Source of the DNA: Zygnema cylindricum
Lineage: Eukaryota; Streptophyta; Zygnematophyceae; Zygnematales; Zygnemataceae
DNA length: 64,000 bases
Direction: 5' to 3'
NCBI GenBank assembly: GCA_037447655.1
Contig: JBBHKE010000564.1
Span: 1-64,000 of the forward strand
A program made the position numbers and the translations under genes. Below are positions 24,625 through 45,599 of the stretch, in pieces. The notes beneath the pieces are model-generated. The model saw only the letters and a list, made by a program, of their open reading frames with translations. It made no database searches and was not told the origin of the DNA. Within the stretch, counting starts at the first letter, position 1. Each line of letters starts with the position of its first letter.

Positions 24625-26759
24625 ATGAAACCATGTCGAACCGAAGAAAATCGGGTTTCACCAATTCGGATTCAGTTAACCGCAAACGGTTTAAGAGGGC
24701 ATATGTTTCAAAAACCAATGGGCTCATTTCGATCAGCGAAATGCGGTCTAAAATGATATGGGAACAATTCATATTTACCTTATTTTGACTACAATTGACA
24801 AAATTAAATGTACACCGTAAATCGCTATTACTGTAGTCTTAGGGTGAAGTTCTATTAGACGAAAAGTGAGGTTGATTACAAAAACTAGTAAACGACACCC
24901 GTTACACGGGCATGAACTGTGTCTTATTTTTCATGCCCCGTTACACAAACCTAGACAGTCTACGAACCTGGACAGTGTTCCGTTTGTTAGTGTTGTGTAT
25001 CGGTAAAAAACTTATCGCGATAACACCGATACCGATAGTTATCGGTTATCGAACGGTCAGAGATTCCGATATATCGGTCCGGGACCAACAATTCCATATC
25101 GGCGGTAACTTAAAAAATATATAGTATGCATACAATAGTACTTTATAACATACTGTATTATTTTATTGATTTTATATAGCGTGGAATGCCACGTATAAAA
25201 ATATGTTCCGTTACCGCTCAACTGCAATTTATCACGGATAATGCAGCGTATAAACGTTGGCCGGTTAACTGAACAAAAAAATTACGGCGACGTACGTAAT
25301 TTTACTAAAAAACTGGTGAACATGGAACTGGAAAAGGACGGCGGACACAAAAGTACAACGGACGCAAAATAACATTTTGCCCGTCGCCGGAATCGAACGG
25401 ACAACTTGGAATGAGAAAACACGAGCAGACGGGCCAGCTTGAGCGCCGGCATCCCGGAATGGCTTTTTTGGCAGCTTATGTCAAAAAAGTCGACAGATTG
25501 ACACGTGGCATGTCCCAATGGATCTCAGGAATAAAAGGACAAAGCCATGGCGTCGAATGTGAAAGGAACATCGTTTTTACTAGATCCGTATCAAAACCGT
25601 ACAGATCTCATGGCGGCTACTGTACTATCTGTGCTTGTACACGTCCGGGGAATAAGACGTACAGTTGAGTGTACATGCCGTACAATTATCTGTACGGTCC
25701 GTATAGTTATCGCCGATAGTTATCGTTATCGGCATTATCGCTGATAAGTACCCGATATTATCGGCTACTTATCGGCGATAAGACAGATGTCGATATATCG
25801 TACCAATATATCGATTATCGGATACCCGAAAAAAAGGCCTATATCGGTTGTTGGCAAATCCTTACCGATACACAACACTACTGTTTGTCATGCCCGTTTT
25901 TCATACCCGTTACACTTGGACCGTGTCCTGTTTATGAAAACGTCAAATTACTATTCGCTGCTTTAGACGTCCCTACAAGCATTTGTAGACGCGACCCATA
26001 ACAACACAACGGTTGACGCAAACCGGTTGACAAGATCGAGCAACCAAGATCTAACTTAGACAACGTCCCGTTTATCATGCCCCTTTATCATGCCTTTTGA
26101 CACGCGCATGGACCGCGTCCTAATTATCAAAACGTTTAGGTAATTTTTGTACTATTCAAGATGTTTGTACGGGCATTTGTAGACGCGACCCTTAACAACA
26201 CAAGGATTGACGAAAATCAGACAGTCACGATCGAATGATAGACGGTTGAAGACGCATTACTGCAGATGGCGATTTCATCTATATTAATTTACAAGTTCGA
26301 TCACCCAAGATCTGACGATTAAAAACGATAGGCGAGGGGGTAGTTTGAATGTGACCTGATCGTTGAGGTCGCCCAAAGGACAAAGTTACCCGTTTGCTGA
26401 CGTCGGCCGAGGGACACGCCGTTTAGGGGTACAGACGGACGGAAAGTCGGCCTATTTAAAGGTTTCTTTAAAGACAACCAAAGGTCTATAATTTGAATAA
26501 AGATTCAAACCTTTTTGTACTTTGTCGTACCTCTAATTTTGTTTTTATCTAGAAAACAACATTACATAGAATCTTGTCAATATTCTCCAAAAGTCTAGGA
26601 GTTAACAATGAACGTTCGATATTTTTCGCGAAGCATTAGCTTTTAAAGTTACTGTAAATGGTGATGTACCTCGAGGAGGAACATCATTAATTACAGAAAA
26701 ATTTGAGTCGTGACACGTTGAATAATGAGCATACTTGTCAAGTTGGCAACCAACGGAAA
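24541..26759. repeat. Segmental duplication, copy A (interrupted by a hAT-like element)
   Basis: Apart from the insertion at 24988-25880, this copy aligns with copy B at 27244-28552. Shared landmarks are AAAAAAGTCGGTGCTCGAAA at the left, GACACCCGTTACACGGGCATG in the middle and TGTCAAGTTGGCAAC at the right. It includes one left end of a Harbinger-like element (GGGTGAAGTTC at about 24841) but lacks the matching right end. Confidence 0.85.
24988..25880. mobile_element. hAT-like non-autonomous element with 8-bp target duplication
   Basis: The left end is TAGTGTTGTGTATCGGTAA and the right end is TTACCGATACACAACACTA, perfect 19-bp inverted repeats starting with the TAGNG pattern of hAT elements. 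The flanks are CCGTTTGT (24980-24987) and CTGTTTGT (25881-25888), an 8-bp target duplication with one mismatch. Copy B of the surrounding duplication has a single uninterrupted CTGTTTGT at 27683-27690, the empty site. The 893-bp body encodes no transposase. A minus-strand patch at about 25375-25470 looks tRNA-like. Confidence 0.92.
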
Positions 26760-27243
26760 GGTATTTCAACCAAACAAACATGTACTACAAGCAAATTAGA
26801 GACAATAGAGCATAAAACACCTTAAACTGTACTCAGTGCTCTCATTTCCTTAATTCTTGTGTAGAATGTACATTCTGTATTGAATTGATCAATCTTAATT
26901 GAACTAAATACTCAAAAGATCTAAAAAACATCTTAAAGATCTAGAAAACATCAAAAACGTATGTACATGGTCCACCAAACACCCTACTGACAAAAATCTA
27001 AGTGTTTGGACCAGAATTGTCCACTAACAATATCTATACCCTAAAAATCCGGGTGATTCTTATCACGTCCACATTCATTAGCGGCCCTACACACTAATTT
27101 ACTAAAGGATAACTATTCGTGTAGATACTACAAAAAATCTATACTAAATTTGGTCAATATTGAACAGTTGGTATTCCAATAATTTTCTAAGTCCTAGACT
27201 CAAATTTCTAAGACTTACTAAAGCTTACTTTTCAATAGAAATC
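26760..27243. other. AT-rich spacer between the two duplication copies
   Basis: I see no gene, no paired inverted termini and no tandem repeat in this stretch. Confidence 0.4.
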
Positions 27244-28552
27244 AAAAAAGTCGGTGCTCGAAAATCCGTACATTATTCGATCGTCCGTTTAATGCAGAAG
27301 TGATTTTTTTTTTCCGATGAGTACACTATGAAACCATGTCGAACCGAAGAAAATTGGGTTTCACCAATTCGGATTTAGTTAACCGCAAACGGTTTAAAAG
27401 GGCATATGTTTCAAAAACCAATGGGCTCGTTTCGATCAGCGAAACGCGCACTAAAATGATGTGGGAGCACTTCATATTTACCTTATTTTGACTACAATTG
27501 ACAAAATTAACTGTACACCGTAAATCGTTATTACTGTAGTCTTAGGGTGAAGTTCCATTAGACGAAAAGTGAGGTTGTTTACAAAAACTAGTAAGCGACA
27601 CCCGTTACACGGGCATGAACTCTGCCTTATTTTTCATGCCCCGTTACACGAACCTGGACAGTGTACGAACTTGGACAGTGTTCTGTTTGTCATGCCCGTT
27701 TTTCATACCCGTTACACTTGAACCGTGTCATGTTTATGAAAACGTCAAAGTACTATTCGCTGTAGACGCGACCCATAACAACACAACGGTTGACGCAAAC
27801 CGGTTGACAAGATCGAGCAACCAAGATCTAACTTAGACAACGTCCCGTTTATCATGCCCCTTTATCATGCCTTTTGACACGCGCATGGACCGCGTCCTAA
27901 TTATCAAAACGTCTAGGTATTTTTTTGTACTATTCAAGATGTTATTCAAGATGTTTGTACGGGCATTTGTAGACGAGACCCTTAACAACACAAGGATTGA
28001 CGAAAATCAGACAGTCACGAACGAACGATAGACAGTTGAAGACGCATTACTGCAGGTGGCGATTTCATCTATTTTAATTGACAAGTTCGAGCACCCAAGA
28101 TCTGACGATTAAAAACGATAAGCGAGGGGGTACTTCGAATGTGACCTGATCGTTGAGGTCGCCCAAAGGACAAAGTTACCTGTTTGGTGACGTCGGCCGA
28201 GGGACACGCCGTTTACGGGTGCAGACGGACGGAAAGTCAGCCTATTTAAAGGTTTCTTTAAAGACAACCAAAGGTCTATAATTTGAATAAAGATTCGAAC
28301 CTTTTTCGTACTATGTCGTACCTCTAATTTTGTTTTTATCCAGAAAACAACATTACATAGAATCTTGTCAATATTCTCCAAAAGTCTAAGAGTTAACAAT
28401 GGACGTTCGATATTTTTTCGCGAAGCATTCGCTTTCAAAGTTTTTGTAAATGGCGATGTACCTTGAGGAGGAACATCATTAATTACAGAAAAATTTGAGT
28501 CGCGACACGTTGAATAATGAGCATACGTGTCAAGTTGGCAACAAACGGAAAT
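27244..28552. repeat. Segmental duplication, copy B (empty-site copy)
   Basis: This copy is the direct-repeat partner of copy A (24541-26759), about 1.3 kb without the hAT-like insertion. Relative to A it carries a 14-bp tandem duplication near 27940 (ATTCAAGATGTT) and a short deletion near 27760. Most of it lies inside the Harbinger-like element 27545-28987. A 173-codon open frame on the minus strand (28109-28630) resembles nothing I know. Confidence 0.85.
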
Positions 28553-28987
28553 AAAAAAAAATCGCACACGATATTCAAAAATTTGACAAAAAATACAAAT
28601 GAAATGTCGTAACGCACTTTCGTCATGCAATTTCTGTTAGCGCCCATTTGTCACACTATTTATGGAAACGCTCCTTCATCACGCTAAAAAATAAGAACCT
28701 TAAAAAAATGAGGTGGTATCTAACTAGGTGTCTACAAAGAGTACAACAGTTTTGTTGCACGATGACCTGGTACGCATGTACATGGTACGCAAATGAAGAT
28801 TTTTGGTCGGTGTGAAAATCATTGACGGTTTTCACATCGATTTTCACACCTATTTTCTTAACTCACGTGGTACCGCTAAATTATGAACACGTGGATTACA
28901 GACTCTGTGCAATGGAACATCGTTCAAATTGTAGCATCTTGTAAATTTGGTCGTACAATTATAAAATGTCCTAATGGAACTTCACCC
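27545..28987. mobile_element. Harbinger-like element with TTA target duplication
   Basis: The left end GGGTGAAGTTCCATTAG and the right end CTAATGGAACTTCACCC form a 17-bp perfect inverted repeat. TTA flanks it on both sides (27542-27544 and 28988-28990). A GG-starting terminus with a 3-bp TWA duplication is the signature of PIF/Harbinger transposons. The 1443-bp interior shows neither a DDE transposase nor a Myb-like partner, so I call it non-autonomous. Related elements sit at 46229, 49875, 56593 and 60105. Confidence 0.85.
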
Positions 28988-29263
28988 TTAGTAACACTAA
29001 TTCGACACCCTTAATTTTGACCCTCGAACCTAAAATAAATTTCGTAATTATAGTTTATCTCTACGTTAATATATGCTTTTAAAGGAGTGTGGACGGTTGA
29101 CGGTTTGAATTGTTTGATTCAACAAGATCCAACGATCTAAATTGGTTTGTTAATCTCAATACTGGTTTCAAAAACGAACCGTACGGCTTGGCACACGCCG
29201 AAACCGAGCAAGTTTATCCGAAAAAGGTCGAATGCTTGTTGACGAGCTTTGTTTTGTATGCCC

Positions 29264-29427
29264 GAGGTCACAATCGGGTACCCGCCCGATTTATTTTTTT
29301 CGATTTTGAATCACCCGGTTGGATCTGGCCGGCCCCCAAAAATTGGCACCCGAATCCGTTTTAGGATCCGACGCGGCTGGCAGTGTACGGATGGGGTGCG
29401 GATTCGGGTATGCGATTGCAACCTCTG
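29264..29427. mobile_element. Small foldback/MITE-like element with GAGGTNRCAATCG ends
   Basis: GAGGTCACAATCGGGTACCCG on the left and CGGGTATGCGATTGCAACCTC on the right are imperfect inverted repeats around a GC-richer core. The core includes CCCGAATCCG and its inverse CGGATTCGGG. The termini resemble those near 48734 and 55108 that may bound the hAT transposase region. No clear target duplication is visible. Confidence 0.5.
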
Positions 29428-30342
29428 CCATATGCCACTTCTGTTTGTATCGGTTGATACATTGGCGATATTGATTAAGCGAAGGGAGCGAGGGTGGGAG
29501 GTAGGTAGGGAGGGAGAGAGGGATGGAAGGAAGGAGGGAGTTTTTATTATCTTAGTTGTTTAAAAGAAAACAATATAAGTTATTCTACAAATTCAACCCA
29601 AAATATGATGATAGAATGAAAAAAATCGTAAAATTTTAATCTTAGCTTGTAGAAAACCAAGACCAAAGTTTAGAACAAGACAGCATACAAGGCAACATAC
29701 ATATAAATATAAAAAGAAGCAAAAAATGTTAGCAAGATACATTATATTATTTTTAATTTCATCAATTTTAAATTTTCCCCGATAAATTAACGTTGTGTAG
29801 TTTTGAAATTGACAAATTAAATGTGTGTCTTGTAATTATGGCCATGAAATGTTGCCTACGATTTTTTTTCAGTATTATGTCTTTCTAAATAATCTATTTG
29901 TGGTGTTTTGTCTCTTTCACTCGACCTTTTATATAACCCTCTCCAACTTTAAGATACTTGCTTAGTCTAATAGAGACACTTCATTAGATTGTGTCTCTAT
30001 AAAGTGACGTCACTCAAACGGATATCACCTTTTCGATTATGAAAAACATCAATTCCTATTAGCCTATGCAAAATGTAGCAAATCTCTTGAATACAAACAT
30101 ATGATACAAACATATTAGACCAGGATCTCACACAACCATGGAAATAAATTGAAACGAGTACACAAACAACTAAGACGGAAAAACAACCGAAAAACATTTT
30201 TTTGCATTTATGGCACCTGTACAAGTTTTTTACAAAGCTGTACCCACGGGGTACCTCTCATTTACAATTTTATTTTGCAAGTATCCCAAGAAAGTTGTGT
30301 TTTTGCTATTAAAATTGTCTTTGACTGTAAGTAGCATTTACT
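29428..30342. other. AT-rich intergenic stretch
   Basis: No gene, paired termini or clear tandem repeat is visible apart from a short GA-rich patch at about 29485-29540. Confidence 0.45.
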
Positions 30343-30688
30343 AGTGTTGGGTATCGGGTAAATTCATATCGCGATAATTTCGACATTCGATATTTCGAAT
30401 ATCGATTGAGCAGATACCTCGATATATCGTACCGGGACCAACATAAATTATCGCGATATATATAGCAAAAAATGGATGTCCGTACAGTTAAAGTACGAAA
30501 AATTGTACGAATATACCCCCCCCCCCCACTTAGCGCGCGCCACCGGGGGGGGGGGTCGGAAAAAAAAATATCGCATAAATATCCGGATATTTAGCGTCTA
30601 GGTACATGGATTCGATATATCGATTATCGGAGACCTAAAATTCGATATATATCGAATATCGGCAATAGGTCTTCGATACCCAACATTA
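30343..30688. mobile_element. hAT-like MITE, complete, with 8-bp target duplication
   Basis: The left end TAGTGTTGGGTATCG and the right end CGATACCCAACATTA are inverted repeats (one mismatch). The flanks GCATTTAC (30335-30342) and GCAATTAC (30689-30696) form an 8-bp target duplication with one mismatch. The 346-bp body alternates CGATA and TATCG and carries facing C14 and G10 runs near 30519-30555, which would fold into a hairpin. It belongs to the same family as 24988-25880 but has diverged or been deleted inside. Confidence 0.9.
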
Positions 30689-30847
30689 GCAATTACTATG
30701 TGACGTGACCACAAGATTCTCCAAAACTGGCGGCGGTCAAAAAAGGTCGTCAACGACCAAACTTCCGCCCTAACCCAAAACCATACTAAAACCTGTCACT
30801 TGATCTACGCTACCATTACTGTAAACCGAACAATTCACAACATTTTA

Positions 30848-38174
<7,327 letters not shown>

Positions 38175-39288
38175 GGAACAACACCTGCCATGTATAAAAG
38201 AAGTTGTAAGTGAAAAAGCGTTATGTTAACATTATAAAATTCTATATCTTTGTCTTTACAAGCTTAAGAGCAGAAGTACGAAAATAAATAAATGCAAAAA
38301 AAACTCAAAAATCTCATCAGTTAAGTTAACTCTGACAATATACTCTTTTAATACGTCAAGTTTTCAACACTTATCTACGTATTACACTAAGATGCTACGA
38401 AAATATACCACATCCAGTCCAAATTTATACGCATCCTAGGGTTTCATATATAGCAGGTCTAATCCCTAGTTTATGCATCCATCTTGCTAACAAAAAGTCA
38501 GATACCTACAAGATATTGTACGGAATATCGAAATCCTTCTTAGCAAGAGAGTTGTCCTGATCGTCCAGCGTTGGAGAAGGAATAGAAGTCGCCGGTCTTG
38601 TTGCAGCGTGACATTGTCGACGAGTTTGGCTCCTTCTAAGCACCCGGCGCGGTTCGGCCCGGTTTCGGTTCGGTTTGAGTTCGGCTCTTAAAATTTACTA
38701 ATCCAACCACCAATCATTCTCCCGAACCGAGCAGTTTTAAAGCGTACAAACTCCAAACTCCTTAAGAGTGAACTCCTGGAATGACGTGACGTGAAGTTTA
38801 ACATACTAATTTTATTTGGTCCGTACATCATTAGGGTATTCTCATAGTTGTTCAAATCGCGCTATTTTTTCCTTTTTTCCGATTAGAACGTATAGTTCGT
38901 GACTTATGAATAAATCGGAAAAAAACGCGATGTACTTTCTGTCCGGTAAACTGGACGGAGAATCGATGTAAAAGGTACAGCGTTTACCGTAAACTGTACG
39001 GTTTATTACGGTAATGTACGGAATTTAACGAAAACACACGTCGCAGTTATTGGTATTTTCTGTCCATTAAACTGAACAGAAAATACACGGAACATGTACG
39101 TTACTTTTTTGAAAATGTACGGACATTTTCGAAAATAGACGTTTGAAATGTCACACTATTTGCGCGCGGTAAGTTTGAAAAATGTACGAACGTCTTCTTC
39201 AATTATTTTTGAAAGAAGCCGCCATGGAATGTTGAAAATCTGCCAGGAATCTGCCTGTCAGATAGTATCAGACAGACGGACTTTGGCA
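38175..39288. other. Upstream region of the beta-glucosidase gene up to the assembly gap
   Basis: No gene is visible. A short GGTTCGG/GGTTTCGG cluster occurs at about 38640-38690, and GTACG-rich AT-biased sequence runs from 38880 to 39200 like the transposon-rich areas elsewhere. The beta-glucosidase promoter should lie in the right-hand neighbourhood of 38174, but I see no clear TATA box. Confidence 0.45.
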
Positions 39289-39298
39289 NNNNNNNNNN
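39289..39298. other. Assembly gap (10 Ns)
   Basis: Ten Ns stand here. A fixed short N run often marks a join of unknown size. It lies 320 bp beyond the last ABCC exon seen and 1.1 kb upstream of the beta-glucosidase start, so DNA, including the rest of the ABCC gene, may be missing. Confidence 0.95.
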
Positions 39299-39409
39299 AA
39301 CAGAAGTAGGAAAAACTCCCTCTCCCTCTCTCTCCCTCTCTCTCCCTCTCCCTCAAAAAGGATGAAGACAAGTATGCAAACTAAACCAAAAAAAAAAAAA
39401 AACTGATGT

Positions 39410-39617
39410 GTGAATTTATCAAAATGTAGAAGAGTGGATTTACCAAAAAATTACCAATCATGATAATAAGGAGGGTGTCAATTTACCAAAAATGGTAACA
39501 GGAAGGTGTGGATTTACCGAAACAAGGTCGAAAGCAAATATGTATATTTACCGAAAACGAAAAAAGGGTGTGTGTAAAAAATCTCTGAAGAGAAAATAGA
39601 GGAGGGTGTGGATTTAC

Positions 39618-39635
<18 letters not shown>
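39410..39635. repeat. Degenerate array of copies of an ABCC splice-donor region
   Basis: The motif GGGTGTGGATTTACCAAAA, whose reverse complement spans the donor of the exon ending at 39618 (TTTTG|GTAAATCCACACCC), recurs in diverged form near 39430, 39475, 39510 and 39605, with a weaker match near 39570. On the minus strand this makes a string of GGTAAAT donor-like sites after the true exon end. Confidence 0.7.
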
Positions 39636-43962
<4,327 letters not shown>

Positions 43963-43971
43963 CTGCCAAAA

Positions 43972-44137
43972 AAGAGGGAGGGAGAGAGAGAGAATAAGGA
44001 AGGAGAGAGAATAGGGAGGGAGAGAGAATAGGGAGGGAGAGAGAATAGGGAGGGAGAGAGAATAGGGAGGGAGAGAGAATAGGGAGGGAGAGAGAATAAG
44101 GAGGGAGAGAGAATACGGAGGGAGAGAGAATAAGTAG
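43972..44137. repeat. 18-bp minisatellite upstream of an ABCC exon
   Basis: About nine copies of GGGAGGGAGAGAGAATA(A/G), immediately before the first visible ABCC exon on the minus strand. Confidence 0.9.
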
Positions 44138-44257
44138 ACGAAAAAAGATGCAAATTTCTGAATCAAAAATGTGGAAAAACTGAGAAACATGGCTTAGTTT
44201 GGGAAGGAGTTAGGAAACATTTTCCATATTGGAGAAGATTGAGAGGTAGGTGAGAGT

Positions 44258-44527
44258 GTGAGAAGAGTGGCAATGAGAAGTAGAGGGAGAGAGGGAAAGG
44301 GAAGAGAGAGGGTTCAGATCAGGAGAAGAGAGTTTGAGGTCAAAGCTAAGCATATGGATATAAGATTGAGCTTTGTGAGGGAAAAAGTGGAAAATAAAAT
44401 TGTGAATTTGGTGTATAGGAGTGATTGGGAAATGGTGGCTAATATAATGACAAAGCCTGTGCCATCTCCCAAGCTAAAGTATTGTAGAGAAAAATGTGGA
44501 TTAAAAGAGAAATTAAAATTAGACTAG
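44258..44527 (+). pseudogene. Ty1/copia polyprotein remnant (end of RNase H)
   Basis: The last 60 codons (from about 44345) match the C-terminus of copia RNase H. AKHMDIRLSFVREKVEN corresponds to the family's TKHIDIRYHFIREKV, and EMVANIMTKPVPSPK to EMVADILTKPLPKPK, ending at a natural stop at 44525-44527. The earlier codons are GA-rich and probably not part of it. All other domains (gag, protease, integrase, reverse transcriptase) are absent upstream, where ABCC intron sequence begins, so this is a 5'-truncated insertion. Confidence 0.85.
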
Positions 44528-44540
44528 AAAATAAGGGGTG

Positions 44541-45309
44541 TGTTGAAATCACTATATTTAGGGGAGGTATTTTCTAGGTCTTAATTAAAATAAAAAGGAT
44601 AAGAAAAGCAGAGGCAACTTGCCTCCACCTTCTCTCTCTGACCCCCATACTTGTTGTAGTAACTGAAGGAGAGAGAGGGCGGTGGAGCCATGGCTGCCTT
44701 AGCTCCATAGGCAGGGCTTAAGAGTGACCTAAGTCACTCTCAACCAAAAAGGTTGAGTCATGCAGGACTCGAACCTCCGACTGGTAGGGCGAGGCATAGC
44801 CGTCAACCCTTACCAGTCTGTCGTAGTAGTCCGATAGGATACATGGGGTTCGATAGCTGTTTAAACAATAGATAGACGACTAATCCGATTAACGGAATTA
44901 CAAATAGGATACATAGAAACTAGTTGGGAAATTAAGTGCTCACGAAACAAATGTACCGGACATTTGTTTTGAACGGCTGGGAATTAAAGCCGACTTAGAT
45001 CCGACGGCTCACATCATCGCCGAGATCCTGGAATGGCCGCTTTGGCGGTTTACGGATGTAACATAACCTGGCGACACGTGGCAATATGTCATTGGGAAGC
45101 CGGAATCCCGGGGAGCGTGAGGACAAGTCCGGAGGAGACAGGCGTCCACTCCATGGCCTTGTCGTACACAGGCCGTACAGAAAGTACATCGGCCATGGTA
45201 CTTTTCTGTAATATATAGTCTTCTGATTGGTCTCGTACTTCAGTAGATAGGGGTTGTGAGAGGGTTTGGGACTGAGTGGATTAAGGAGGTTGCCGCCTCT
45301 CTCCCAACA
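44541..45309 (+). mobile_element. Probable 3' LTR of the truncated copia element
   Basis: Thirteen bases after the copia stop codon, past AATAAGGGG (a polypurine-tract-like motif), TGTTGAAATC starts a segment that may end at CCCAACA (45309). That gives TGTTG...CAACA short inverted ends and a length of 769 bp. No 5' LTR is in view, so the right boundary is a guess. A B-box-like sequence on the minus strand occurs at 44765-44775. Confidence 0.55.
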
Positions 45310-45599
45310 AGCTTGTATATTATATTGGCATCTTTGCCGCTTGATAATTAATCGCCTGGTAAGGCGTTTTTCAGTGATTCTTTTTGTTGTCGACTCAGGG
45401 GAGTCCACACTGCACAGGGGTGCACTCACGTTATCTATTTATTTGCTAGGGTAGCAGTTGCTCTCGTTGAAAGTGGGTTAGTCAAAAACTACCTAGAGGC
45501 TTCCTCATTCTTGGTCCAAATGGAGGACAGAGAATTGCACATGCGAACTCAACTTCAAACTCCTACTGAAATCGACTCTCGAGTCGATTTTATTAAAAG
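45310..45599. other. Spacer after the LTR
   Basis: I see nothing I can name in this stretch. Confidence 0.3.

Noticed and set aside
28109-28630. 173-codon minus-strand ORF in the Harbinger-like element
   Set aside because: It shows no DDE, Myb or other recognisable motif. It lies in repeat sequence and is not preserved in copy A of the duplication.
44755-44860. tRNA gene on the minus strand suggested by GGTTCGAGTCC
   Set aside because: The B-box is perfect, but no A-box at the right spacing and no closing acceptor stem were found, and the T-stem has a mismatch. It is probably part of the LTR.
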